A stretch of DNA of 64,000 nucleotides from positions 233,191,147 to 233,255,146 of the forward strand of contig OX411306.1 of NCBI GenBank assembly GCA_948150685.1, given 5' to 3'. The notes under the pieces are model-generated. The model saw only the letters and a program-made list of their open reading frames with translations. It was not told the origin of the DNA and made no database searches. Source of the stretch: Rhaphigaster nebulosa (taxonomy: Eukaryota > Arthropoda > Insecta > Hemiptera > Pentatomidae). The position numbers and the translations under genes were made by a program. Positions 47,123 through 58,294 of this stretch are shown here, one piece after another (position 1 is the first letter of the stretch; each line of letters starts with the position of its first letter).

Positions 47123-48484
47123 CTGAAACGTAGATTGTGTGAAGGTGTTGAAAAAGAGGATTGTGAATTGTGGAAGAAGGATATTAGGAGGGAGGGAATT
47201 CTGATGGAGAAGACAAGAAGGCATGTTCAAATGCTATAGTTCTGTCAGATGGAATATAAGGATGATTCCCAACTTCTACTCAATTAGTTAAGACTAACAT
47301 GAATTTTTTTCCCCCACTGCTATACTCTAAAGAAACATTTCAAAGTAATAAAATATTAAAGGATAATTTAATTTTATAATTGCTTAAGCTACTAACAGAT
47401 CATTACCAGGTAGTATCCCACTGTCACTTTTCTATTAAACATGTATTAGTACATGCATTTAGCAAGTTTTTTTTTCTTTTGTAACCTGCATTAAATGATA
47501 GTAAAATTTATTTTCACTCAGAAAATATAACTCAAGCAATCTGAATCATATTTATTTATTTTAACATTGATGTATGTTTATGTACTTTCCAAACTTTGTC
47601 CGCTCACTTTAATGTCATTACCAAGTAAAAAAAAAATGTCAGAGACTTTTGAAAATCCTTGAATAAAACAAAAAAGTGGGGGCATTTTTTACTAGTGTAG
47701 TATTAGCACCAAGCTGAAGGACTAGCCACCACTGGAGAATGGACTTCAGTTGATGAGCCAACCTCCACGCATCTCTGTCAAAAGGTGAGCCAGGTACCTT
47801 TAGCATTGTCATTATCACCGACGTTATTATCATGCTACTATTTAAATTTATTTTATTCATTTTAATTTAAGTTTGACTATCGTATGTTGTAAAGCAATTT
47901 GCTGAAACAATATTTTTTGATATTAGATAATGCAGTTTTGGCCGAGTAAAATATACGGAAATGTCATTACTAAGTTGAAAACTCGTCCCATTACTACACC
48001 CAAATTTCTGTTACTACTTGAAAACGTTTGTAATTTTATACCTTTATTTTTATATAACTAAAATTCTTAATAGAGTTTAAAAAAAAAAAAATAATAAAAA
48101 ATAGACTGTTGCTACTAGTGTTTTTATAAAATATTAATAATTATTTTTATAATAATTGTAAATAATAACATTTTTGTTTAAAAGGCTATTTATATTTTTC
48201 TATACATAGATGCCCCTAGTACATACAGATCTTATGCCCCTAGATCTTATAAAAAAATTATTAAATTCAAGCTTGTTGTCACTACCGCGCTTTTGAAAAT
48301 TTTAAATTTCCCACGAAAAAGCACTAATGATCTTGAACATTTGTTGAGATTAACAGCTCAGTGTCAACAGGTACTTAGGCTATTTTATTCAAATTCTATT
48401 AAAAAATATTAAAATTTTACCATGAAAATTACTTATGATCTGATAATCTGAAAATGACCCACAAAGGTCAGAAAAACGGGATCT

Positions 48485-49863
48485 TGTATGCTGTGAGTGG
48501 ACTGAGGACTTGAATTGAAGGGGTTTGTAGATTTGTAATAAAGTGATGGGTGTTGATAATTTAGTAAAGATATGATCCAAAGAAATATTTTTTATGAATG
48601 GAAGAGAAGAGCCACCTTAACATGGTGTAAATATAAGAAATGTGACAACTCAGAGGAGAGCCAATGAATGAATTTCGATTTGTGTAAATATTATGTAACG
48701 ATTTTAAAATGTCATTTGGACAAAAGTAATTATTATTATTTATTTCATTTTTATGTAAAGTAATGTTACTTTTAAGGAGCAAAGTCTCAGAAAAAAAAGT
48801 AATTTTTATATTTCTACATCTTGCTTCATTAATAAACTTACTATACTAATAAACATACTAACTTACTAATAATAACACTAATAATACTAATAATAACAAT
48901 AATAATACTAATAATAACATACTAACTTACTATATTAATAAACAACTGACTCACAAATGTCATCAGTTACCATGGGATCTGAAAAGATATTTCATTATAA
49001 CATTATTATTTGAAAATTTGTTTTAGGGTGGTTTTCAAAATCGAAAAATTTACATATAAGAAGAAAACGAAGACGAAAACAAACTGACGTCTAACTTATA
49101 ATTATATCAATTCATGCATCTCAGTTTATGTATAAAGATTTTGAAAAATAAAATTACTCCTCAGCTCATGATTTGTGTCCCAGCGATATATACATCCATG
49201 GGCATAAGAAAGAGGGCTTGATTTTTGTCTAGCAAACGGGATGAAGATAAGTTTGACTATCGTCAAATGCAGGGAATGCAGACCTGATATGCAAGAATTA
49301 GCAGTCACTTAATGTAGCGGTCACTTCTTACATGAATACATAAAAAATCTCGAATTTATTTTTATAAAGAAATAAAAATTTCATTTATACAATGATTACT
49401 AATACATAGGCATTACCTAATGTTATAATAAGTTTTAGTTTGTATAATCGTTGTTCCCTTTAATTTTGAACTTTCATTTAAATTAATATGAGGAAGGGAA
49501 AGAGGTGGGGGGAAGAGAGTTTTCAACGCTTGGTTAACAAAGGACTAAATACAATCCTCGCCTTGATTGGTCATCGATGAGGTTGCTGTTGGGTTATATT
49601 TAAAACAAAAAACAATAACTATTTTTATGATTGTAATACGTACATTTTATGGATTATATTTATTTTTATCTGCCATGAAAGCCAAAGAATGGGCTTGGTC
49701 CTTAAATTAATGATCATAATAATAGTATCTATATTCTAATTTAAACATTTAGGGCTTATTAAATATTCCCATAGATAATAAAGTATATTGATTTTTCCCA
49801 TAACTTAAAGGACAAGGCTATCTCTAATAGCCTAGGACTGGTTATCTAGAAGCTTTCTCATAG
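48485..49863. other. 1.38-kb segment present only in A'
   Basis: A reads straight from GGGATCT to CAAAGTTCAAACG (near 11510), but A' is interrupted here. Contents: about 350 bp of unrecognised sequence, a TAA/TACTAA-rich simple repeat near 48835-48945, about 350 bp of unrecognised sequence, and an r2 repeat (49340-49690). No coding gene recognised. No clear terminal repeats or target duplication by eye. Confidence 0.6.
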
Positions 49864-49929
49864 TTCAAACGAACCCTTCTCGTAACTTAAGAAACAATAA
49901 GCACATTCTGACGAAAAGCCCTTTTCCAA

Positions 49930-51339
49930 AGAACTCATTAACATATCTCAACAGAATAGCAGAATAACATATCTCCCATTATACAACCATCTTCTACAGA
50001 TCTTTTCCGCATTCCTTCATCCCCCCTTACTATTTCTCTGAACAAATCACATTCTCGGTAGTCATTTAAGGAGATCTGGATCGTACTCTTGTAGTCGTCA
50101 CCCAATAAAAATGTGTAGCACATGGCTTTATTCAGTTCATAGCAATAATGATGTCTTTGTTACCAGTTAATATGAATAAAAATTGTTTTTCAAATGTCTC
50201 CAATGTTTTGTTTTTGTTTTGTTTCATATCCCCGCTGGAGTATTTAATAGATATAAGTAGATCCACATCTTCATTTGATAATTTTCCTTTTTCTGGAACA
50301 GTATTACATTCTAAGGAATTTATAAAGTAAAGATAAATTCATTGATATACTTTTTTTTTTGTTTTTATTAAATAATAATGTTGATGGGGCTCACCAATGT
50401 TTTATGATATTACTAACACGAAACTTAAACTAATTTAAAACTAAAATCATTAGTTGATTCAATGTTCACTGCATTGGGTTCTGCAACCAAACCGGTGGTT
50501 GTGCTGGTGTTGATGCATAGAACAGAGGGTTACTAAGATATTTTAGTGAGTAGAAGAATTTTATATGCCTCTGCTTGATGAATTCAGGTTATATTGAAAG
50601 TTCCATAAGGGCATGGATGGCTTCTCCTTCTTCAGCAACGTTGTTCAGACCATCTTCCTTAACATGATGTCTTGGAATCGAGGTAGATGACGCTGCGTGC
50701 CATCGTTAATGTAGGGAAACAGCGGTGCGCTATGAACAAGTGTTGGTCGCATAATGCATTTGTCAATGGTCTGTAAGAAGGTGATACAGACGGTAGGACT
50801 TTTTTCCTTACCGTACGAGTTTTCTAGTAGAGCTAGGTTTAAAATTTGAAGTGCCCATCTAGCATAATATTCAGAATAGACTAAGAATTTGGAGGGGAAG
50901 ATGGTTGAGTTGGTCCCTCGGAGAGCCTTTGGCAGTCTAGATCTCTTGACCGGTTTAATTAATGTAATTCATGCCAACTACATCAGTAGTGTAGAATAAG
51001 AACAGGACTCGCGAGAGAACTGCCCCGCATGTCGGCAGAATAGTGCGGGAATACTCATCACTAACCTGTTCAGCGAGGCTCTTGTTTTTGAGGAAAGAGG
51101 CAATGACGCTGTAGAGTTGTTCTGGACATTCGTAATCCAGGAGCTTGCGGCATAAAATGCAGTGAGACACAGAATCAAATCCTTTTGTACAGTCTATAGA
51201 GATCATTGCTGTTGCCGTGTCCTTTTTGAAAATGGAGTTCACCTCATTACACAACTTCATCAGGTGGTGTTCGGTGCAGTGTTTTTTTTTTCTCATCCTC
51301 CGTTTATTTAAAGTGTCTTTCACATAAATATATGAACAA
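49930..51339 (-). pseudogene. Degenerate LINE, RT palm plus 3' end (A' copy)
   Basis: Counterpart of 11590-12980. Frame 50955-51416 includes the SIDCTKGFDSVSHC palm segment and lacks the YADD box. The TA tract upstream in its orientation hosts the gypsy insertion. Confidence 0.65.
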
Positions 51340-51359
51340 TATATATATATATATATATA
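51340..51359. repeat. (TA)n, 5' side of gypsy target site
   Basis: Remnant TA tract. The 4-bp TATA at 51356-51359 matches TATA at 56578-56581 and fits a 4-bp target-site duplication, though TA-repeat context makes this uncertain. Confidence 0.7.
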
Positions 51360-51540
51360 AGTTAAGGCCCGGAGTGCAGCAGTATTAGCCTTAATACCAT
51401 ATACGGCTGTAAACAACAGCCAGATTGTATATAAGGAGAATTAAAACCTCAATAAAGACAGTCTTATTTCGGATATTGTGCGTGTCATTACTTAACCTTT
51501 TCCCTTTTTTTTTGATGTTTGGAGTTGCTGACGCTTAACT
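51360..51540 (+). repeat. 5' LTR of gypsy element
   Basis: 181 bp, AGTTAAG...CTTAACT. TATATAA at 51428-51434 is the likely promoter TATA box and AATAAA at 51451-51456 the polyadenylation signal. Confidence 0.95.
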
Positions 51541-51557
51541 GGTGCCGAAACCCGGGA
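51540..51557 (+). promoter_or_regulatory. Primer-binding site, tRNA-Phe type
   Basis: TGGTGCCGAAACCCGGGA, sharing its first T with the LTR end. It is complementary to the 3' end of eukaryotic tRNA-Phe (…TCCCGGGTTTCGGCACCA, from general knowledge of that tRNA). Confidence 0.8.
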
Positions 51558-51621
51558 CGAAGTGTTCGTATAAGATTTTTTTTTTGATTTTTAAAAGACG
51601 TCACGGAAAAAGAATTAAGTA

Positions 51622-52827
51622 ATGACCAGCGAAGGAGTACTGAAACCAGCGGTCCTCAACGTACAGAACCTTCCGCCATTGCCCCAAGACACGCTAGCAG
51701 CAGCGCATGCGAATGCGTTGGAATGGATGAAAATTAGTGTGGCTACGTCGCGGGACCTGAGAAATGCCGTATCAGATCTGGAGCGCTTCTCGGGGGATGT
51801 AGGTGAGTTAAACCATTTTATAAAAGGAGGTGACCGCCTAATTGCGCGAATAGAAGCCAAACTAGGGAAAGATCTAGTGAACCCCGGAGACGCGGAAGCA
51901 TTGAAAGCGGCCCTGGTGTGTAGAGTTAAGCGCAGTATCCTGAACCAGATACAAGCAGACGAGGAGACACCGTGGCCAGTGGTGAAGGAGAGGTTGAAGA
52001 AGGCCTATGGCGGCGGCAGATGGACCCCAGAGGAAGATATCTTCCAGCTATTCAGGAAAGTAAAATCGCCACAGCAGTCGAAGGGGCAGTACGCCGGAGC
52101 CCTGTTGGCTAAATTTAATCAAATCACCGAAAAGATGAGAGAAACGGTGAGTGCGGCCGAGACAGCAGGAAGGATGGCATTTGTTTCCACGATCCTAAAG
52201 GTCCAATTAGCCAAGGAAACTGGAACTAAAGGAGGCCTTCCAGGTGAGCGCTCATTCATGGAATGCGCGCAAGAAATGGTGGACAGTAGCGCAAGAGAGG
52301 AGGAGACCCGAATGGAAATAGAAGAGGCTGGGTGGAGCAAAGTAACCTACGGGCGCCCTGGAAACACGCCGTCGACCTGGAGGAAAAAGGGTCAGATCTA
52401 CGGTAACCAAGAGAGAGTAGCGGTGTCAGGAAAAAGGCCAGGTCAAGCCAGGCCCCAGGCCAGGACGAGAGGAGGAGATAATAGGAAATGTCACGGATGT
52501 GGGAAGAACGGACATTTGGTAGCGCAGTGCCCACGCACCAGGTGCTTCGAGTGCGGGACGGAGGGACACATCGCAAGACATTGTCCATACCTTTACCAAA
52601 GAAAGGAACCACCGAGAGCGGAACCTATGGAGGTGAACGCTCAGAGAGTAAGGAAGAGAGAAGACTCGCCAAGAAGGAGCGGGTCATCACGAGAAGCTTC
52701 TGAGGTATCGTGTTCATCCGAATCAGAAGAAGAATGTGGCGGACCAGTAGTCCGAAGAAGCGAAGAAAACAGAGGCGGCTGGAAGAGCGGAGGAAGCAGA
52801 CGTTGGAGAGCAGAGGAGGCGATCTGA
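51622..52827 (+). CDS. gag: Gag polyprotein
   Basis: 401 codons. The N-terminal two thirds are capsid-like and helical. Two CCHC zinc knuckles lie at residues 290-303 (CHGCGKNGHLVAQC) and 308-321 (CFECGTEGHIARHC), both C-x2-C-x4-H-x4-C, followed by an acidic/Ser-rich basic tail. It packages element RNA in cytoplasmic particles. It ends in a TGA, with pol continuing in the same frame, so translation of pol would need stop read-through, reinitiation or some other bypass unless the TGA is a mutation. Confidence 0.9.
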   Translation: MTSEGVLKPAVLNVQNLPPLPQDTLAAAHANALEWMKISVATSRDLRNAVSDLERFSGDVGELNHFIKGGDRLIARIEAKLGKDLVNPGDAEALKAALVCRVKRSILNQIQADEETPWPVVKERLKKAYGGGRWTPEEDIFQLFRKVKSPQQSKGQYAGALLAKFNQITEKMRETVSAAETAGRMAFVSTILKVQLAKETGTKGGLPGERSFMECAQEMVDSSAREEETRMEIEEAGWSKVTYGRPGNTPSTWRKKGQIYGNQERVAVSGKRPGQARPQARTRGGDNRKCHGCGKNGHLVAQCPRTRCFECGTEGHIARHCPYLYQRKEPPRAEPMEVNAQRVRKREDSPRRSGSSREASEVSCSSESEEECGGPVVRRSEENRGGWKSGGSRRWRAEEAI

Positions 52828-53583
52828 GGGGAGTGTCAGCAGAGAGGTGACCGTACTTTAGTGAGCCATAACATCGCAAAGGAGGCTTGCTGGTTGCCTA
52901 TCATACGAGTAGTCGGAGGAGTGAGGTGCCTGGTGGACACAGGAAGCTCCAACACCATCATGACCTGGAGAGCGCTGGAGAAGCTGTGTGGCGGAGAGAG
53001 GGCACCCCAGATTCAGGTATGTACTTGCAAACTAATCACTCTGGGTGGCCCATGTAGAGTAGAGGGGGAAGCGGTGATAGCATTGAATAGGTGGGGAGTC
53101 GAGAGCGGCACATTAGCGGTGCATATAGTAGGGAGCATGCCTAGGGAATACCAGGGAATTATCGGATGCGACCTGTTGGGAAGAGTGGGCGCGCGCGCTA
53201 GGATCCGCAAGGGAAGGTGGTATCTAAGAATAGGGACGAGAAGGTACGAGTGCCAGAAGCTTATAGAAGACGGCAGGGCGCAGATAGGTGCACTTAGTCA
53301 CGCGGAGGACTGGAGGCAGGCGATCAGGAGGGAGTTCAGGGACATCTTCTTTAGGGAGGGAGATACACTCGGGATAACGGGAAGAACGATACACGAGATC
53401 CCGCTGAAAAAGGAGATGGTGACCTATATAAAAGAAAGACGGTACCCACAAGCGCTACGGCAACATATTCGGGAAGAATTAGCTAGTCTAAAGAGACAGG
53501 GAATAATTGTGGACAGTACGTCACCGTATAATAGCCCCTTATGGGCAGTGAAGAAAAAGAGTGCACCCCAAGGACCAACATAA
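52828..53583 (+). pseudogene. pol: Pol part 1: protease and start of RT, truncated
   Basis: In frame with gag after its TGA. An ATG-less reading frame begins at once, interrupted by no further stop until 53583. The aspartic protease active site is LVDTGSSNTIM (Asp at 52936). The IIGCDLLGR-type second conserved block is at about 53157-53180. RT fingers begin with GIIVDSTSPYNSPLWAVKKK (53500-53560). The frame then runs out at a TAA because of the deletion described for part 2. Confidence 0.85.
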
Positions 53584-56026
53584 AACGGCGTTCACTTTTG
53601 AGAGGGGGCACTACGAATTTACGCGGATGCCCTTCGGATTGAAAAACGCCCCAATAATGTTTCAACGCCTTATGGATGAATTTCTAAGGGGAATCGATGA
53701 AACAATTTGTCAGGTGTACATGGACGACCTTTTAGTGTTTAGTAAAACGGAAGCCGAGCACGCGAGGCACCTGCGTAGCGTATTCGAACGAGTCCGCCAG
53801 TTCGGTCTAAAGTTATCGAGCGAGAAATCACTCTTAGGGCAGGACCAAATCAAATTTTTAGGCCATACCGTCACGAAAGAAGGAGTCAAACCCGACAACG
53901 ATAAGGTAGAGGCCATTCGGAAGATGGCAGTTCCGCGAGACGTGAAGGGAATCCGTAGGCTATTGGGGACTCTTAATTATTACAGAAGGTTTGTGCCAGA
54001 AATGGCAGAGTACCTTGTCCCTCTTAATAGAGTACTAAAAAAGGGAGCGAAAATCATAGTGACGCCGCTCATGGAGAGTAATATCCGTAAATGTATGCAG
54101 CGGCTACAAGAGGAGCCGGTATTGGCATATCCGGACTTTAACAAAATCTTCAATGTCACCACAGATGCTAGCGAATATGCGTTAGGGGCGGTGTTATCCC
54201 AGGAAGCAGACGGCGGCGAACGTCCGGTAGCATACGCCAGCAGACGCCTTACGGACGCAGAGACGAGATACAGCGCCCTGGAACGGGAGTTGTTAGGAAT
54301 TGTGTGGGCCGTTGACCACTTTAGACCCTATGTATTCGGGTGGCGATTCCGTGTACACACAGATCACAGACCGCTGCAATGGGTGTGGACGCTGAAGGAA
54401 TCCTCAGCGAGGGTTACGCGTTGGAAAGAGCTCCTGGCCCAGTACAATATGGAAATAGTGTACAAGCCCGGTAAGGAAAATGTGGTCGCTGACTGGTTGT
54501 CTAGGGCTATCATGGTAAATGCCATAGAGGAGGAGATCGGGGGACCATCGAGAGACGTGCGTCAATTTCTGACAGAATGGACACCCGAAAGAGAAGGAGA
54601 ACAAGGCTCGAGAGAACCAAACGAAGAAGAAGAGTCCCTAGGAGAGACGAGCTCGACCGAGGAAAGACCGGCGGAGATGGAAGAAATAGAAGAAGTGATA
54701 AATGATAAAAGGCGGCAAATAATCTGGAAGACCAGGACTTCGGGCCTCATGAAGGTGGAATACTCCCGTTATGGACGCAGCAGGATTAATTCCATATGGT
54801 CGCAACCAGGAGCGAGAGAGGACCAAATTTGCAGAGCGCTGAAGGACGCGTCGAAACCAGGAGTGACATACCATCTCTACGTGGGAAACGCCACGATCTG
54901 GGATAAGATCAAGAAACTATGGCGGTCAGAGCAAATCGGTATGGACCGGACCTTCATCCGCTGTAAACTAATGGTAGAGACAGTGAGAGACGAGGAACGT
55001 CAGAAAGAGCTGACCCTAACCACTATAAAGACTAACCACCGCGGGGTGACCGAAACTCTGCAGGCACTGCGGCGAAAGTATTTTTGGTGGGGGATGAAGA
55101 AATCCATCACAGAGACCATCGGTGCATGTTCTGTATGCCTAACCACCAAGTACGACAGACATCCCCCAAGAGGAAGGCAGGAGGAGACGCCGACAGCGGA
55201 TGCGCCGTTAGAGGAATTACAGGTGGATACGTTCACCTGGAGAGGGTACAAGTGGGTGACAATCATCGATCTCTTCAGTAAAGTGGCGATGGCGCAAGAG
55301 ATCCAAGAACGATCAGCGGAAGCGGTACTGAGAGCTCTCCAGACGTGGTTCCAATTTTACGGGGTGCCAGAGCGAATATCGTCGGATGGGGGGAGAGATT
55401 TCGACAATGCTCAGCTCAGGGAAGAAATGAAAAAACTCGACGTAGTGTGGCATCTTAATACACCAGGACACCCTAAAAGTAGAGGGAACATCGAAAGGCT
55501 ACACAGCACTCTGAGCGACCACTTGAGGGTGTACCAGGTAGAACAAGGGTTGGAACCGGATACGGCGATGAGGAAAGCGATAGTGGCATACAACCACTCC
55601 ATCCACACGGTAACAGGATTCTCGCCGTTCGAGATAATTTTCGGGTTAAGGGAACGGCGTAGGGATTACGGAGGTACGACGGGTAACGAGGAAATTGCGG
55701 GAGATCTGGTGAACAACAGAATCGAACTAGGGAAACGTTGGGAGAAAGTCCGAGCGAAAATTGAGTAGGAGAAGCGCAGTAGGGTAGCGCGGGAAAATCT
55801 TCGGGTAAAGGACGTGATGGGGGCCATAAGAATCGGGTCCATCGTTTATCGGAAGATAATTTCCAATAGGGGAAAGGAGCCGCTGCGATACGAGGGGCCA
55901 TTCAGGGTGATTATAATTAGGGAACATAACACTGTCACCATTGAGAGTGTCAGCGAACCGAAAAAGAGGAGAACGGTTCATATCGAGCAGTTAAAGCTGC
56001 CAATAATAGAGCCAGAGCAACCTTAA
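53561..56026 (+). pseudogene. pol: Pol part 2: RT palm, RNase H, integrase; defective
   Basis: Shifted one frame from part 1. It begins at HPKDQHKTAF, the segment that normally follows RT motif A by some residues. The connecting fingers/palm part with the first catalytic Asp (roughly 60-70 residues in the family) is missing. YMDD is at 53717-53728. RNase H has TTDASEYALGAVLSQ, ERELLGIVWA and HTDHRPL. The integrase zinc region keeps NHRG and C-x2-C. The catalytic triad is D (55226), D (55385) and E (55493), spaced D-35-E. A TAG at 55766-55768 interrupts the C-terminal integrase tail; the same frame then continues to 56026. No chromodomain recognised. Catalytically dead RT as it stands. Confidence 0.9.
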
Positions 56027-56386
56027 CGAGCTGGAGTGCCCCCGTCTCAGCGCACAGAACTATTGTACACAAGAATATGTATATTGGCGAAGTGGGAGTT
56101 AAGAAGAGATATATTTTAGTTTTGTCTTTTGTTTTCAGATGTATAGTTTCTATTTTGTAAAATGTATTTTTTTTTAGATGTTGTTTTTTTTTCTTTCTTT
56201 TCTTTATTTCTTTCTTTTTCATTTATGTACATAGTTTCAAGGTATGAGTGCAGTGATTACTGGGAACAGTAAAGTGTAATTATAGCCAGAGTTTAGTAAG
56301 TAAGTTAGGAATGTGAGGTATTAACGGCTGAATCCTGTGCACTTCGTGCTTATGCTTTTGTAAAGTTTACGAAATGTTCGTAAACT
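56027..56386. other. Gypsy 3' untranslated region, no env
   Basis: About 360 bp with T- and A-rich runs and no envelope-like frame. Confidence 0.7.
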
Positions 56387-56396
56387 GGTAGGGGGG
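56387..56396 (+). promoter_or_regulatory. Polypurine tract
   Basis: GGTAGGGGGG immediately before the 3' LTR; primes plus-strand DNA synthesis in this class. Confidence 0.75.
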
Positions 56397-56575
56397 AGTT
56401 AAGGCCCGGAGTGCAGCAGTATTAGCCTTAATACCATATACGGCTGTAAACAACAGCCAGATTGTATATAAGGAGAATTAAAACCTCAATAAAGACAGTC
56501 TTATTTCGGATATTGTGCGTGTCATTACTTAACCTTTTCCCTTTTTTTTTGATGTTTGGAGTTGCTGACGCTTAA

Positions 56576-56577
<2 letters not shown>
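56397..56577 (+). repeat. 3' LTR of gypsy element
   Basis: 181 bp, no difference from the 5' LTR seen, including the nine-T run. Confidence 0.95.

Positions 56578-56645
<68 letters not shown>
56578..56645. repeat. (TA)n, 3' side of gypsy target
   Basis: Rest of the TA tract that the element entered. Confidence 0.9.
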
Positions 56646-56648
<3 letters not shown>

Positions 56649-56649
56649 A

Positions 56650-56815
56650 GTTGACATCCACATGATGGTATAGAAGAATCAATCTAATTAGAGACTCATC
56701 CTTAAATAGGGATTCATCCTTGAACTAAGGATGAATAACATTCGAAACTAGTTTTCAATAAAACAAATTTATAGATTTATAGAAAGTGGCAAATAATTTA
56801 TCAATCCCTAATTAA
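56650..56815 (-). repeat. Inverted copy of 2560-2695 block
   Basis: Starts TAAGTTGACATCCACATGAT and ends in TTTATCAATCCCTAAT. Together with 50955-51335 it is the inverse of 2560-2995, so the pre-insertion locus was LINE fragment - TA tract - this block. Confidence 0.65.
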
Positions 56816-56821
56816 TATATA

Positions 56822-57383
56822 CTACTGTGATAAAAAAAATTAGGTGAAATTGTCATTTAATACTCCCGGGCATTAGGAAGGCAGGTAAATTTTTTTTTAC
56901 CGGGCCAAACTGTCAACAAAGAATATTATTTGAGCGTTATGCGTCGTTTGCGTGAAGCTGTTCGCCTGAAACGGCCGGAATAATAGGCGAACAACTCTTG
57001 GTTCCTTCATCACGATAATGCACCGGTTGACTCTGCATTGGTTCTTCGCGACTTTTCTGCCAAAAACTCGATTCATATTGTTCCGGAACCACCGTATTCG
57101 CCTGATTTGGCTCCATGCGACTTCTGGCTATTCAGCAAACTCAAAAGGCCAATGCGGGGACGCCGTTTTGACACGATTGAGGAGATAAAAACCGAATCGA
57201 AGAAGGTCTTGAAGGCTATACCGAAAAATGACTATTCCGACTGTTTCGAGGACTGAAAAAAGCGTTGGCAAGAGTGCGTTTTATCGGACGGGGATTACTT
57301 TGAAGGGGATGAAATTGATTTGGAAGAATAAATAAACAACTTACATTTTATTAACAAATTCACCTTACTTTTTGATCACAGTA

Positions 57384-57384
<1 letters not shown>
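56822..57384 (+). mobile_element. Internally deleted mariner element
   Basis: 563-bp element with TA duplicated at each end (56820-56821, 57385-57386). The terminal inverted repeats of about 27 bp begin CTACTGTGAT and differ at a few sites. It lies between the 2560-like block and another TA tract. Family: Tc1/mariner, mariner branch with D,D34D transposase. Confidence 0.85.
56900..57331 (+). pseudogene. Mariner transposase C-terminal remnant
   Basis: Frame resumes in the catalytic domain (NKEYYLSVMRRLREAV, 56916-56965), is interrupted by stops near 56981, then carries NSWFLHHDNAPVDSALV (second catalytic Asp) and PPYSPDLAPCDFWLF (third Asp; 57038-57256 open), then a TGA in place of the usual Trp codon, and ends near 57331 with GDYFEGDEIDLEE. 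The DNA-binding half and first catalytic Asp are deleted. Not functional. Confidence 0.85.

Positions 57385-57443
<59 letters not shown>
57385..57443. repeat. (TA)n microsatellite
   Basis: Directly abuts the mariner 3' end and leads into r1-like sequence (AACACTGCGAAATACTGG). Confidence 0.95.
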
Positions 57444-57446
<3 letters not shown>

Positions 57447-58186
57447 TAACACTGCGAAATACTGGTCAGTGCCAAATTCAGACATATTAATTAACATTAA
57501 ATAAAAGGGATTATTATTTTATATACAAATAAATTAGAGAATGGTTCAAATTATGAGTTTTTGATTTCCCTGTCTTGTAATACGAGCTGCATTTCAAAAT
57601 CTCTTTATAGATATAATTTTACTGCCGCAAGTAACGTTTTCAGTGCTTTACAAGAGAGGAAAAAGAAGTTTCAAATCCCATTCAACTGCTTGTTGTGGAT
57701 AGAGGTGAATCTTTATATTTGAAGTATTGCATATTTGATTACTCTTTTAGCATATTTACGATAATTATACTCGAAAAATATGGCCAAAATAATTCAAATA
57801 CGATATAAAACTAAAAATTAGCATACAATTTGACAGTCAAATCATGACAGATAAAAACAAATATATTCCATAAAATGTACTTACTACAGTCATAAAAATA
57901 GTTAATGTTTATTGTTTTAAATATAACCCAACAGCAACCACATCGATGACCAATCAAGGCGAGGATTGTATTTAGTCCTTTGTTAACTAAGCGTTGAAAA
58001 CTTTCTCCCCCCTCTTTTCCTTTCTCATATTAATTTAAATGAAAGTTCAAATTTAAAGTGAACAACTATTTTATAAACTAAAACTTATTATAACATTAGT
58101 ATATACCTATGTATTAGTAATCATTGTATTAATGAGATTTTTATTTCGTTATAAAAATAAATTCGAGATTTCTTATGAATATATAT

Positions 58187-58294
<108 letters not shown>

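Larger units (their letters stand above)
35422..51359 (+). repeat. Duplicon A, copy 2 (A')
   Basis: Direct repeat of 1-12990. Differences: a 2673-bp internal tandem duplication (38683-44023), three fewer 325-bp units, no 193-bp segment, an extra 1.38 kb at 48485-49863, a template-switch-like hairpin at 39927, and a gypsy rather than a LINE in the terminal TA tract. Confidence 0.85.
51360..56577 (+). mobile_element. Ty3/gypsy LTR retrotransposon
   Basis: Complete-ended 5218-bp element: LTR, PBS, gag, protease, RT, RNase H, integrase, polypurine tract, LTR. Both LTRs are 181 bp and identical by eye, which means insertion was recent. LTRs start AGTTAAG and end CTTAACT, a 7-bp inverted pair typical of the gypsy side of Metaviridae. 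No env-like ORF (only about 370 bp between pol and the 3' LTR). The coding strand is noticeably richer in G and C than the flanks. The copy is defective: RT internal deletion near 53560 and a stop at 55766. Confidence 0.95.

Noticed and set aside
48835..48945. TAA/TACTAA-rich simple repeat considered as satellite or telomere-like DNA
   Set aside because: Too short and irregular; insect telomere repeats (TTAGG) are not present.
51615..51860. Antisense frames throughout the gypsy element
   Set aside because: Opposite-strand shadows of gag and pol; no family resemblance.
56027..56386. Possible env gene of an errantivirus-type element
   Set aside because: Only about 360 bp before the 3' LTR and no long frame, signal peptide or transmembrane segment.
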